Assembly (NCBI GenBank): GCA_016720805.1
Contig: JADKJZ010000014.1
Location: 1,054,001-1,118,000, forward strand
Direction of reading: 5' to 3'
DNA: 64,000 nt
DNA from: Gemmatimonadota bacterium
GTDB taxonomy: Bacteria; Gemmatimonadota; Gemmatimonadetes; Gemmatimonadales; GWC2-71-9
A program made the position numbers and the translations under genes. Shown one piece after another: positions 9,285 through 17,456 of the stretch. The stretch's first letter is position 1; each line of letters begins with the position of its first letter. The notes under the pieces are model-generated. The model did not search any database and was not told the origin of the DNA. It saw only the letters and a list, made by a program, of their open reading frames with translations.

Positions 9285-10283
9285 GTGGAATTCTCCGTCG
9301 TCCCAGTGCAGGCAGAGCGGCTCGACCGCTATCTCGCCGATCAGTTGCAACTCTCGCGCACCGTGGCAGCGCGCATAGTCGCCGCCGGCCACATTCGCTG
9401 CGGCGCCAAGGTGCTCCGCGCATCGCACCTCCTGGCGCGCGGCGACGTCGTCACCGTCGACATTCCCGAGACCGAGGAACCGCGGCGGATCACGCCGAAT
9501 CCGATCGAGCTGACGGTCATCCACGAAGACGAGGACCTCGCCGTCATCGACAAGCCGGCGGGCCTCGTCGTGCATCCTGCCCCCGGGCACTGGGATGACA
9601 CGCTGGTGAACGCCCTTGTGGCCCGGGGCACCACGCTCGCCGGTGGTGCCGAGGGGCGGCCCGGCATCGTGCACCGGCTCGACCGCGACACCAGTGGACT
9701 GCTGATTGTTTCCAAGACGGACCTGGCACACCGTCGACTCGGGCAGATGATTGCCGCTCGGCGCGTCTCGCGGGTGTACGCCGCCATGGTCTGGGGCCAC
9801 CTCGACGAGGAGAAGGTGATCATCGAGGCGCCGCTGGCACGGCACCCGAAGGACCGGAAGCGGATGTCGATCCAGGCCGATGGGCGGGCCGCGCGGACCG
9901 ACGCCTTCCCGATCGTCCGGCTCGGGCCGGTCTCGATTGTCCGGCTCGAGCTGCACACCGGCCGAACTCACCAGATCCGCGTCCACCTCGAGTCGATCGG
10001 GCACCCCATCGTGGGCGACCCGGTCTACCCCGGCGGTGGCGCCAAGCGAATCACCGGGGTGGGGAAGGCCAAGGCGAAGGAACTCGAAGCCCTGGCCCCC
10101 CGGCAGGCACTTCACGCCGCCCTTCTCGCGTTCCGCCACCCGAGCAGCGGGGTGCCGCTGGAGCTGCGTTCGGCCTGGCCCGCTGACCTCTGGCCCCTGC
10201 TGCAGGCCGCCGGCGCCGGGGACCTGACGATGCCGCGGGAAGAGGTCCTGGACGCGATTGGCTTCTTCGGGTCGGATGGCTGA
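9285..10283 (+). CDS. rluD: RluD-type 23S rRNA pseudouridine synthase
   Basis: The protein is about 332 residues from a GTG start. An S4 RNA-binding domain occupies roughly residues 8-70 and is followed by the RluA-family catalytic domain with the catalytic aspartate in HRLDRDTSGLL and the later RTHQIRVHL motif. The family isomerises uridines in 23S rRNA, for RluD those of helix 69. The frame is open upstream into lspA, but the S4 domain begins close to this GTG, 16 bases after the lspA stop. An lspA-rluD order is common in bacteria. The 3' end overlaps the CheW-like gene. Confidence 0.92.
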   Translation: MEFSVVPVQAERLDRYLADQLQLSRTVAARIVAAGHIRCGAKVLRASHLLARGDVVTVDIPETEEPRRITPNPIELTVIHEDEDLAVIDKPAGLVVHPAPGHWDDTLVNALVARGTTLAGGAEGRPGIVHRLDRDTSGLLIVSKTDLAHRRLGQMIAARRVSRVYAAMVWGHLDEEKVIIEAPLARHPKDRKRMSIQADGRAARTDAFPIVRLGPVSIVRLELHTGRTHQIRVHLESIGHPIVGDPVYPGGGAKRITGVGKAKAKELEALAPRQALHAALLAFRHPSSGVPLELRSAWPADLWPLLQAAGAGDLTMPREEVLDAIGFFGSDG

Positions 10284-10635
10284 GCGGGCGGGGGTAGGCG
10301 GGCTGGTTGTCCGGGTCGCCGGCACCCGCTGGTTCATCCCGGTCACCGGCGTGATCGAGGTCCTCCGCGAGGCGGTCGTGGCGCGGGTCCCGGGCACCCC
10401 GCCGGCCGTCCGGGGGATGGTCAATCACCGCGGCCGGGTGCTGACCGTGGCCGACCCTATCCGGGCATTGGGGCTGTCGGGCGATACTGGGGGAGAGGTC
10501 GACGTGGTCGTCGTGGACGCCGGGGGACACCGCTTTGCGGTGGCCGTCGACGGGGTCGTGGAGCTGGCCGCCGAGCCGCGCACGGGCCTTGCAACGTTGG
10601 ACCTCGACCAGGTCGCGACCGCGATCTTTGCCTGA
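10276..10635 (+). CDS. cheW: CheW-like coupling protein
   Basis: The 119-residue protein is a single CheW domain: a beta strand containing RWFIPVTGVIEVLRE, then the PAVRGMVNHRGRVLTVAD core typical of CheW, then a conserved VDGVVELA segment. CheW proteins bridge chemoreceptors and CheA. The ATG at 10276 overlaps the end of rluD. It is the first member of the 11.6 kb signalling operon. No chemoreceptor gene lies in the window, so its receptor is unknown; it could instead couple CheA to a TPR or Roadblock scaffold. Confidence 0.88.
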   Translation: MAERAGVGGLVVRVAGTRWFIPVTGVIEVLREAVVARVPGTPPAVRGMVNHRGRVLTVADPIRALGLSGDTGGEVDVVVVDAGGHRFAVAVDGVVELAAEPRTGLATLDLDQVATAIFA

Positions 10636-10655
10636 CCCTTCAGCCGGAGGCCAGC

Positions 10656-11021
10656 GTGGCCCATCGGGTGCTCATCTGCGACGACGCGATCTTCATGCGA
10701 ACCATGATCGCCGACATTCTCACCGGGGCCGGCTATGACGTCGTCGGCGAGGCCGAAAGCGGCTTGCAGGCCGTCGAGCGGTACAAGGCGCTCCTCCCCG
10801 ACATCGTGACCATGGACATCGTCATGCCGGACATGGGCGGAATCGACGCCGTCCGGGCGATCGTCACGGCCCACCCCGACGCCAAGATCCTGATGTGCTC
10901 CGCCATGGGGCAGCAGGCGCTCGTGGTCGAGGCGATTCAGGCCGGCGCCAAGGACTTCGTCGTCAAGCCGTTCCAGCCGGCCCGCGTCCTCGAGGCCGTC
11001 CAGCGCGTTATGGCGGGATGA
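10656..11021 (+). CDS. cheY: CheY-like single-domain response regulator
   Basis: The 121-residue receiver domain has the acidic pair D9/D10, the phosphoacceptor D54 (in VTMDIVMPDMGG), S82 and K104 (VVKPF). No output domain is attached. It is the probable phosphorylation target of the CheA encoded immediately downstream. The start is GTG with a GGAGG ribosome-binding site about 7 bases upstream, one of the clearest in the window. The stop overlaps the cheA ATG (ATGA). Confidence 0.93.
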   Translation: MAHRVLICDDAIFMRTMIADILTGAGYDVVGEAESGLQAVERYKALLPDIVTMDIVMPDMGGIDAVRAIVTAHPDAKILMCSAMGQQALVVEAIQAGAKDFVVKPFQPARVLEAVQRVMAG

Positions 11022-12517
11022 CCGAGGCGCGGCGGGCGCGGTACGTCGCGCTCTTCGCGGCGGAGTCGCGCTCGCTGCTGGCCGGCGCGCGCCGCGCCCT
11101 CGCGGCCTGGCTCGACGCCCCCGCCGAGCGCGCCCCGGCCGACGAAGTCTTCCGCACGCTTCACACCATCAAAGGAATGGCCGCCTCGCTCGAATACGAG
11201 GCGATCGCCGAACTGGCGCACACCACGGAGAGCGCGCTGGTCGCCGTGCGCGACAGCGGGGACCCGGCGGACCGGACCTGGCTTCGTGACCTCGAGGCGA
11301 CCCTCGACCAGATCGCCCTCGGCTGCGAAGCCGCCGCCGCGGCCGAAGGGGAGGCTGCACCGGGCGAACAGGCCGCCGCACCGGCCCGCATCGTCCGCGT
11401 CGACCTCGATCGCCTCGACGCGCTGTTCGAGGACCTCGGCGGGTTGGTGACCGCTCGGCAGGAACTCGAACGCCACGCCGAGCGGGACACCCTCTCGCCG
11501 GTGGCTCGTGCGGCGCAGGTGATGGCGCGCCGCCTCGACACGCTCCAGGACCGGATTCTCCATGTTCGCCTCGCCCCCTTGAGCGAGGTGTTCGAGCGAA
11601 TTCCGCCGATCGTGCGCGACCTTGCCCGGCAGCTTGGCAAGGAGGTGACGGTGCAGGTGCAGGGCGAGGCGCTGGAGGTGGACCGGGCCGTGCTCGATCA
11701 ACTGGCCGAACCGCTGATCCACCTGCTGCGAAACGCCGTGGACCACGGCCTCGAGTCGCCGGACGTGCGCCGCGCGCTCGGCAAGCGCCCCGCCGGGTCG
11801 GTGACGCTCAAGGCACGCCGTGACCGGGATTCGGTGGTGCTCGAACTGAGCGATGATGGCCGCGGTATCGATCGAGCGGCCGTCGCCGCGCGGGCGGTGG
11901 CGCAGGGGATTCTCGAATCCGATGCTTCGCTCAATGACGACGGCTTGCTCGCCGTGCTGGCGCGCCCCGGCTTCAGCACCGCCGCCTCGGTGACGGATGT
12001 CTCCGGCCGCGGCGTCGGGCTCGATGTCGTGGCGTCTCGATTGCATGACCTCGGCGCATCGCTATCGCTCACCACGGTGCCCGGGCGGGGAACGACCTTC
12101 GTGGTGCGGTTGCCGACCCGGCTCGGCATTGTCCGTGCGCTGGTCGCCTCGATCGGTGAGGAGCGGTACGTGATGCCGCTGACGCACGTCGCCGAGTTCC
12201 TGCCATGGGAGCCGGAGGCGGTGCAACACGTTGATGGCCGGGCGGTCATCGAGTTGCGCGGCGAGCTGATCCCGGTGCTCGACCTGCGGCGCTTGCTGCT
12301 CTATCGCGGCGAGGCGCCGCCGGCTCGACGTCCGGCGCTGGTGTTCGAAGCCAACGGGCAGCGGGTCGCCCTCCTGGCCGATGCGATTCACGGCCAGGTC
12401 GATGCCGTGGTGCAGCCGCTGGATCGACCGCGCGGGATGCCACGGTGGATCACCGGCGCCACGGTCCTCGACAACGGGCGACCGGCGTTGCTGCTCGACC
12501 TGGCCAGCGTAGTGTAG
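11018..12517 (+). CDS. cheA: CheA-type hybrid-free histidine kinase lacking a P2 domain
   Basis: The 499-residue kinase starts with an HPt domain with phosphoacceptor H49 (TLHTIKGMAAS). A short linker leads straight to the dimerisation region and the GHKL ATPase (LLRNAVDHGLE N-box, DDGRGID, GRGVGLDVV), and a CheW-like regulatory domain closes the protein (from about residue 370). The usual P2 CheY-binding domain is missing, since only about 25 low-complexity residues separate HPt from the dimerisation helices. The frame is open upstream, but similarity starts at the ATG that overlaps the cheY stop. The key catalytic motifs are intact. Confidence 0.94.
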   Translation: MTEARRARYVALFAAESRSLLAGARRALAAWLDAPAERAPADEVFRTLHTIKGMAASLEYEAIAELAHTTESALVAVRDSGDPADRTWLRDLEATLDQIALGCEAAAAAEGEAAPGEQAAAPARIVRVDLDRLDALFEDLGGLVTARQELERHAERDTLSPVARAAQVMARRLDTLQDRILHVRLAPLSEVFERIPPIVRDLARQLGKEVTVQVQGEALEVDRAVLDQLAEPLIHLLRNAVDHGLESPDVRRALGKRPAGSVTLKARRDRDSVVLELSDDGRGIDRAAVAARAVAQGILESDASLNDDGLLAVLARPGFSTAASVTDVSGRGVGLDVVASRLHDLGASLSLTTVPGRGTTFVVRLPTRLGIVRALVASIGEERYVMPLTHVAEFLPWEPEAVQHVDGRAVIELRGELIPVLDLRRLLLYRGEAPPARRPALVFEANGQRVALLADAIHGQVDAVVQPLDRPRGMPRWITGATVLDNGRPALLLDLASVV

Positions 12518-12518
12518 G

Positions 12519-12553
12519 AATCGATGATCGATGATCGATGATCGATCATCGAT
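12519..12553. repeat. Heptamer tandem repeat, (N)ATCGAT x5
   Basis: Five direct heptamers (AATCGAT, three GATCGAT, CATCGAT) lie between the cheA stop and cheC. The unit is nearly self-complementary, so the array can fold on either strand. It occupies most of the 61-base gap and is the only sizeable gap inside the operon. Confidence 0.85.
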
Positions 12554-12578
12554 TTGTCCGACTCTCCTTGGAGCGCAG

Positions 12579-13199
12579 ATGACGAATCCCAATGACCTCG
12601 ACACTCTCCGGCGCGATGGGCTGCGCGAGGTGGCCACGATCGGCGCGGGGCATGCCGCGACGGCGTTGTCGCAGCTCACCGATCGGCGGATCATGATCTC
12701 GGTGCCGCAAGTGCGGCGCGTGAACTTCGGCGAAGTGCCGGCGATGGTGTCGCTCTTTGGCGACCATGTCGCCGTGGTGGCGATGCGGATGCTGGGCGAC
12801 CTCACCGGGCGCTCGCTGCTGGTCTTCGGCGAGGCCGATGCGACGCGACTCTGCGACTTGATCCTCCGCCGTCCGATCGGTCCGCAACGCGCCCTCGGCG
12901 AACTCGAGCAGTCCGGGCTCAAGGAGGTCGGCAACATCGTCTGCTCGGCCTACCTGACCGCGCTGTCGAACTTCATGGGGATGATGCTGCTCCCCTCCGT
13001 GCCCTCGTTGACGATCGGTCGGACTGCCGACGCCATCGCGGCGACCGTCGATCCGAACGAGTCGCGATCGGACCTGGTCTTCTGTGTCGACACAGCCTTC
13101 CGCGCGGAAGGCGCGGAGGCGCCGCTGACCGGTGCGTTTCTGTTGATGCCTGACCAGGCCTCGATCCAGGCGATCCTCGAGGCGATCCGGCTCGACTGA
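12579..13199 (+). CDS. cheC: CheC-like CheY phosphatase, one site degenerate
   Basis: The 206-residue protein has the two pseudo-symmetric CheC halves. CheC/CheX phosphatases use an E-x2-N pair per active site. The second site is intact (E116 and N119 in LKEVGNIV). In the first site the motif reads REVATIGAGHA, with threonine at the asparagine position, so only one catalytic centre is expected. It would dephosphorylate the CheY of this operon. The ATG at 12579 has a GGAG site 8 bases upstream. An earlier in-frame start would be encoded by the heptamer repeat and is rejected. Confidence 0.88.
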   Translation: MTNPNDLDTLRRDGLREVATIGAGHAATALSQLTDRRIMISVPQVRRVNFGEVPAMVSLFGDHVAVVAMRMLGDLTGRSLLVFGEADATRLCDLILRRPIGPQRALGELEQSGLKEVGNIVCSAYLTALSNFMGMMLLPSVPSLTIGRTADAIAATVDPNESRSDLVFCVDTAFRAEGAEAPLTGAFLLMPDQASIQAILEAIRLD

Positions 13200-13200
13200 G

Positions 13201-14355
13201 ATGGCCACCCCCGAGGGTCCGGAAGCGGCGCGCATCGCGGCGCTGCGCCGACGCCTCGGCGCGGCCTCTCCCGCGACGCTCACCAACTTCGCCTGGTTTG
13301 CGGCCCGTCGCGGCAGCCACGCGGCGGCGATCGAGGCCGTGCGGGAGGCCGTGGCGCAACCCGGCGCACCACGTGCGGCGTGGCAGACGCTCGAACGGCT
13401 GGTCACGGGCCGGAACGATGGGCTCCTCCTCGCCCCGGCCAGCGCGACCCGGCACCCGCCGGTCGACATCTCCGGCGGGGCATCGGCATTGGCGGCCGCC
13501 GTCGCGGCGCACCGCGAAGGCGCCCTCGCCGTCGCGGAGACCTGCTACCTCGCCGCCGTCTCCGTCTCGCATCTCGCGGCGGCCGCGTCCGACGGGCTGG
13601 CGGTGCTCCACGAACAACGCCACGAGCAGGACGCCGCGACCAGTGCGTGGCACCGTGCCATCGCGGGCGGTGCCCCGTGGGCCACGCACAATCATGCGCT
13701 TGCCCTCTTGCGGCGCGGCGACGTGCCAGCCGCGCGTCGCGCGATCGCGCAGGCGTTGACGGCAAGTGCACCCACGGCGGCGCTGTATGCCCTCGCGGGC
13801 TACGCGGCACTCCTCGACGGTGCGGCCGCCGATGCCCTGCAGTCGCTTGAAGTCGCCGTGGAACTCGAGCACGATCTGGCCCGCGCGCACTTCACCCTCG
13901 GCCTCGCGCATGACAGGCTCGGTCACCCCGCGGCCGCGCTCGCCGCGACGCGTCGTGGGCTGCTGCTCTCGCCGTGGTACCTGCCGCAGGTATGGCTGTT
14001 GACGCCGGTGCCCGGCAGTCTCCCGGTCGAGCTCCCGGCGGGGAGCGAGCGTCCCGGCGCGTCCGACGGCACCGACGAGGTGCTGCTGGCGCTTGGTCGT
14101 TCACTGCTCGAGACCGGACATCTGGGCGAATCGCTCGCCGTCTTCGATCAAGTGCTGGTGCGCGATCCGGCACAACCCGCGGCCCTCTTCCACCGCGGCG
14201 TCGTGCTGGCCAAGCTGCGCCGATACGATGAAGCGCTGGCGGACTGGGAGGCGGTGGACCGCACCGATCCGGAGAGCCCGCTCGGCGCGATGTCTCGCCG
14301 CCACGCCCGTTCCGCACGTCAACTCGCCGCGCTCTTTGCCGCGCGGGCGGGCTGA
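13201..14355 (+). CDS. TPR-repeat protein of the chemosensory operon
   Basis: The 384-residue, alanine-rich, helical protein carries repeated TPR-like pairs over most of its length (for example around residues 115-150, 185-250 and 290-350, ending with a clear repeat around FDQVLVRDPAQPAALFHRGV). There is no signal peptide or membrane segment, so it should be cytoplasmic. It starts one base after the cheC stop. The likely role is a scaffold for the other products, by inference from position only. Confidence 0.8.
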   Translation: MATPEGPEAARIAALRRRLGAASPATLTNFAWFAARRGSHAAAIEAVREAVAQPGAPRAAWQTLERLVTGRNDGLLLAPASATRHPPVDISGGASALAAAVAAHREGALAVAETCYLAAVSVSHLAAAASDGLAVLHEQRHEQDAATSAWHRAIAGGAPWATHNHALALLRRGDVPAARRAIAQALTASAPTAALYALAGYAALLDGAAADALQSLEVAVELEHDLARAHFTLGLAHDRLGHPAAALAATRRGLLLSPWYLPQVWLLTPVPGSLPVELPAGSERPGASDGTDEVLLALGRSLLETGHLGESLAVFDQVLVRDPAQPAALFHRGVVLAKLRRYDEALADWEAVDRTDPESPLGAMSRRHARSARQLAALFAARAG

Positions 14356-14358
14356 CCG

Positions 14359-15276
14359 ATGCACGGGCCACTGCACGAGATCGGGTTGGTCGAGGTGCTG
14401 CAACTGCTGGGACGCGGCGCGCGGCACGGGACCTTGCAGGTGGTCGGACTGGATCCGGCGGCACCGCGCACGGTCAGGTTGTGCGCCGGCAGGGTCGTCT
14501 CGGTCGAACCCGACGCGGGCGAGGCGGCCGTCGAACGAGCCCTGGTGGCACGCCACCTCTCGATCACCGATGCGATCCGACCCGACCTCGCAGCCGAGTC
14601 GCGCGACGCGATGCGGCAAGAACTCGCGATGCGGACCCTTGCGGCGATGCTGCACTGGACGCGGGGGCGATTCGACTTCGCCGAGGAGCCGGTCCGCGAC
14701 GGACCGCTCGACATCGCGGTCGACACCATCCTGCTGGAATTGGTCGGGCGGGAGTCGCAGCGGGTGGAATTGGCGGCCCTTCTCGACGACTTCCACGCCA
14801 TTCCGGTCTTTGTGGCGGATGATCGGCTCGCGCTGGGAACGCCACCGGAGCTCGATCCGCTTGATTGGCGGATCCTCGATGCGGTGGATGGACGCCGGGA
14901 CGTCAGTGCCATCGCCGGAACCCTCGACGAGCCGCTGGAAACCGTTGGTGATCGCGTCCGGGCACTGCAGGGGGCCACTATACTTGAACTGGCGGCGGCA
15001 CCGGCCAACGACGCCTTGGCGGCGCGCGCCGCCATCGAGGCGGGCCGCTACGACGACGCGGTCGCGCTGTTGGAACAGCGGGTCGGCAGTGTCCGCTCCG
15101 ATCGCGAGGCGTGGCGGTTGCTAGGCCTCGCTGAAGTCGGGGCAGGGCGGTTCGACCGCGCCATCCGCGCGTGGGAAGCTTGGCAACAGGCCGACCCGAC
15201 ATTGGCGCAGGAAGCCGGGGCCCTGATCGCCGCCGCACGCACCATGCTGGAGGCATTGCACGACCATCGTGAGTGA
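14359..15276 (+). CDS. DUF4388 (PATAN-like) protein with C-terminal TPR
   Basis: The 305-residue protein begins with a DUF4388-type domain (GLVEVLQLLGRGARHGTLQV and a following VRLCAGRVVSVEP strand). This is the N-terminal part of the PATAN architecture that in cyanobacterial PatA/PixG proteins partners with CheY-like receivers. A middle part of winged-helix character contains DILDAVDGRRDVSAIAG-like sequence (here DWRILDAVDGRRDVSA), and a short TPR pair closes it. No enzymatic motif is seen. It overlaps the next gene by 8 bases. A role as CheY effector or partner is inference. Confidence 0.75.
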   Translation: MHGPLHEIGLVEVLQLLGRGARHGTLQVVGLDPAAPRTVRLCAGRVVSVEPDAGEAAVERALVARHLSITDAIRPDLAAESRDAMRQELAMRTLAAMLHWTRGRFDFAEEPVRDGPLDIAVDTILLELVGRESQRVELAALLDDFHAIPVFVADDRLALGTPPELDPLDWRILDAVDGRRDVSAIAGTLDEPLETVGDRVRALQGATILELAAAPANDALAARAAIEAGRYDDAVALLEQRVGSVRSDREAWRLLGLAEVGAGRFDRAIRAWEAWQQADPTLAQEAGALIAAARTMLEALHDHRE

Positions 15277-16024
15277 TTCGTTCTCCCCTTCGTCGACGCC
15301 TGTGGGCGCGCCGTCGTTCCTCGACCTCGGGGAACGGTTGCGGCAGCATGGGCAACTCGACGCGGCCGCGACCGTCACGATGAACGGGCTGCGTCAATGG
15401 CCGACCCTCGCCGCCGGCCATGACTTGCTCGGTCGCATCGAGGCCGATCGGGGCGATGACCGCGCCGCCGCCGAGGCGTGGGGCGCCGCACTCGCCTGCG
15501 AGCCCGGTCACCTGGGCGCGCTCAAGGGGCTCGCCTTCCTCGCCTTCCGCGGCCACGACTTCGCGGCTGCCGAGCGGCATCTCGAATTGGCCGTGGCCCG
15601 CGCGCCGCACGATGCCGCGTTGCTCGGCGCGCTCGACCGGGTGCGCAGTCGTCGCCCGTCTGGGCCCGCGGATGAACCAGTTCGACTCGATGATCCGGCC
15701 AGTGGACTGCTTCTCTGCGACGCCGACGGGATGCGACTGAGTGGAGGCGTTGGTCCCGAGCGCAATGACGACGCCGCGGATGCGGCGGCGGCGGAGACGG
15801 CCGGGTTGCTCCGTGAAGCGACCCGCAGCGCGCGGCTTCTCGGCCTCGGCGGCGTCAAGCATCTGGTCGTCGAGTGTGCCGACGCTCGCCTCGCGGTGGT
15901 CCCGGTCGCCGCTGGCGCCGCACTCCTCGCCGTGCGGAGCGCCGCAACGCCGATCGGCCGACTGCTGGCCATCGCACAGCGCGCCGCTGGCGTGGCAACG
16001 CAGTGGATCGGTGGATTGGAATGA
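15269..16024 (+). CDS. TPR and Roadblock/LC7 fusion protein
   Basis: The 251-residue protein has two parts. Residues about 20-125 form TPR pairs. Residues about 140-250 resemble Roadblock/LC7: a GLLLCDADGMRLSGG strand pair, a helix with AGLLREATRSARLLGLG, then VKHLVVECADARLAVVPV. Roadblock proteins such as MglB bind Ras-like GTPases as dimeric GAP or GEF modules. The start is a GTG overlapping the previous gene, and the stop overlaps the next ATG. It is the first of three successive Roadblock genes preceding the GTPase. Confidence 0.75.
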   Translation: MSDSFSPSSTPVGAPSFLDLGERLRQHGQLDAAATVTMNGLRQWPTLAAGHDLLGRIEADRGDDRAAAEAWGAALACEPGHLGALKGLAFLAFRGHDFAAAERHLELAVARAPHDAALLGALDRVRSRRPSGPADEPVRLDDPASGLLLCDADGMRLSGGVGPERNDDAADAAAAETAGLLREATRSARLLGLGGVKHLVVECADARLAVVPVAAGAALLAVRSAATPIGRLLAIAQRAAGVATQWIGGLE

Positions 16025-16374
16025 GTCTCGAGCGGTGGGAACGGCTGCTGTGCGAGGTGATCGCGATCCCCGGCGTGCGGGGCGCCGCGCTCGTGGCGAG
16101 CGATGACGGTCTCGTCGTGGCCGAGGCGGCGATGGATCAACTGGACGGCGCCGATGTGGCCGCACTCGTTGCGGCGCTGGTCTCGCGCGCCACGCGCGTG
16201 GCGCGCAGCATTCCGACCGCTCCACCGCGGTTGATCCATCTCGCGGGTGACCGCGGCACCTTGCTCGCCGTCGACGCCGGCTCTCCGCTCTGGCTGGTGG
16301 CGGTCGCGGAGCCTGGTGCCGAGGTGGGTCGCCTGCGGGTGTTGTTGGGCGATCTCGCCGGGGCGGTGGACTGA
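16021..16374 (+). CDS. Roadblock/LC7 domain protein (MglB-like)
   Basis: This is a stand-alone Roadblock domain of 117 residues. It has a first helix (WERLLCEVIAIPGVRGAALV), the ASDDGLVVAE hairpin, a long central helix and the IHLAGDRGTLLAVDAG strands. The length fits MglB-type proteins. The ATG overlaps the preceding stop and the TGA overlaps the next ATG, so translation is coupled on both sides. Proposed role: regulator of the GTPase encoded two genes downstream, inferred from the mglB-mglA precedent. Confidence 0.78.
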   Translation: MSLERWERLLCEVIAIPGVRGAALVASDDGLVVAEAAMDQLDGADVAALVAALVSRATRVARSIPTAPPRLIHLAGDRGTLLAVDAGSPLWLVAVAEPGAEVGRLRVLLGDLAGAVD

Positions 16375-16841
16375 TGCGCGTCCTCGAACCCTGGGTGGAG
16401 GCGCCGCTCGCCGAGTTCCTGCGTGAGTCCGCGGCTCGACTCGCCTTGATCACCACGGCCTCCGGCCAGGTCATCGCCCAACATGGCTTCGCCCGGTCGC
16501 TCGATGTCATGGCCGCGGCCTCGCTCGGCGCCGGCATCCTGGCCACAACCGGCGAACTTGCGCGGATGGTGGATGCCACCGGCGGCTACCGGGTGGTGGT
16601 GCACCAAGGCGTGCAACGCGGCCTCTGGCTCGCCGGCTTCGACACGCCGCGCGGACGCTGGATCGCATTGGTCGCGTTCGGGGAGCAATCCACGGTTGGC
16701 CTCGTCCGGCTCTTCTTCCAGCGCTTCGTCGAGCGGCTCGCGGCCGCCGCCCCGCGCAGCGTGCCGGTGCGAGAGGTGCTGGCCGAAGGATTCGAGCGCG
16801 AACTCGACGCGTCATTGCGCGCCCTCTTCGGGGGGAGCTGA
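16374..16841 (+). CDS. Second stand-alone Roadblock/LC7-like protein
   Basis: The 155-residue protein has a diverged Roadblock core (LALITTASGQVIAQHGFAR, a helix with MAAASLGAGILATTGELARM, then YRVVVHQGVQRGLWLAGFD) and a C-terminal amphipathic helical extension of about 40 residues ending LDASLRALFGG. It lies 2 bases before the GTPase gene, the position mglB usually takes. The extension could carry a localisation or partner-binding function. Family assignment rests on pattern and context, not on a search. Confidence 0.68.
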   Translation: MRVLEPWVEAPLAEFLRESAARLALITTASGQVIAQHGFARSLDVMAAASLGAGILATTGELARMVDATGGYRVVVHQGVQRGLWLAGFDTPRGRWIALVAFGEQSTVGLVRLFFQRFVERLAAAAPRSVPVREVLAEGFERELDASLRALFGGS

Positions 16842-16843
16842 GC

Positions 16844-17449
16844 ATGGCGCGCCTCGACCAGGATGCCAGGACGCTCTCGCTCACGTTGGTGGTGTATGGC
16901 GCCGCGCGCGCCGGGAAGAGTGCCTTGCTGCGGGCCATTCACGAACGGATCGCGGTGGCGCACCGCGGCGACGAGGAACCGCTCGGCGAGCCATCCGATG
17001 TCGGCCTGCCCCTCAACTGGGTGCCGCTCGACCTGGGTGACGTCGCGGGGTGGCGCACGCGCGTCCACCTCTACGCCGTGCCGGCGCAAGAGCAGGCCGA
17101 CGCCACGCGGCGACTGGTGCTGGCCCAAGCCGATGGCGTCCTCTTCGTGGTCGATGCGCAGGCCAGCCGGCTCGAGGCCAACGTCGCGGCGCTTGCCGCG
17201 CTCCACGCGCAATGGCCCGAAGGGAACGGGACGACGCGCGTGCTGCCGGTGGTCTTCGTGGTGACCAAGCAGGACCTGCCCGAGGAATTGCTGTTGGAAG
17301 AGCCCGTGCTCGCCGCGATCCTCAACCCGGAGCACGCGCCGCTCTTCCGTTGCGATCTCGCGCGGGGCGAAGGCGTCTTCCGCGCACTGCAGTCGCTCAT
17401 CGGAACCGTGATGCGCCAGGTGGTTGCCTTGCCTGAGACGGCGACGTGA
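16844..17449 (+). CDS. Small Ras-like GTPase related to MglA, altered G3 motif
   Basis: The 201-residue single-domain GTPase has a P-loop GAARAGKS at residues 19-26 and a G4 motif TKQD at 141-144. MglA proteins carry TVPGQ where Ras has DxAGQ. Here the segment reads AVPAQEQ (about residues 78-84), so the glycine that positions the gamma phosphate is alanine. It should still bind nucleotide, but switching or hydrolysis may be unusual. MglA-type GTPases set the polarity of gliding or pilus machinery. It directly follows two Roadblock genes and precedes the tandem AAA+ gene by 7 bases. Confidence 0.82.
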   Translation: MARLDQDARTLSLTLVVYGAARAGKSALLRAIHERIAVAHRGDEEPLGEPSDVGLPLNWVPLDLGDVAGWRTRVHLYAVPAQEQADATRRLVLAQADGVLFVVDAQASRLEANVAALAALHAQWPEGNGTTRVLPVVFVVTKQDLPEELLLEEPVLAAILNPEHAPLFRCDLARGEGVFRALQSLIGTVMRQVVALPETAT

Positions 17450-17456
17450 GGGGCGC

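Noticed and set aside
12531..12578. Longer CheC start encoded by the heptamer array
   Set aside because: The added residues come from repeat sequence, and a good GGAG site precedes the ATG at 12579.
15269..17449. Gas vesicle or dynein-related genes suggested by Roadblock/LC7
   Set aside because: No gas-vesicle proteins are present; the pairing with an MglA-like GTPase and CheA fits the bacterial polarity type.
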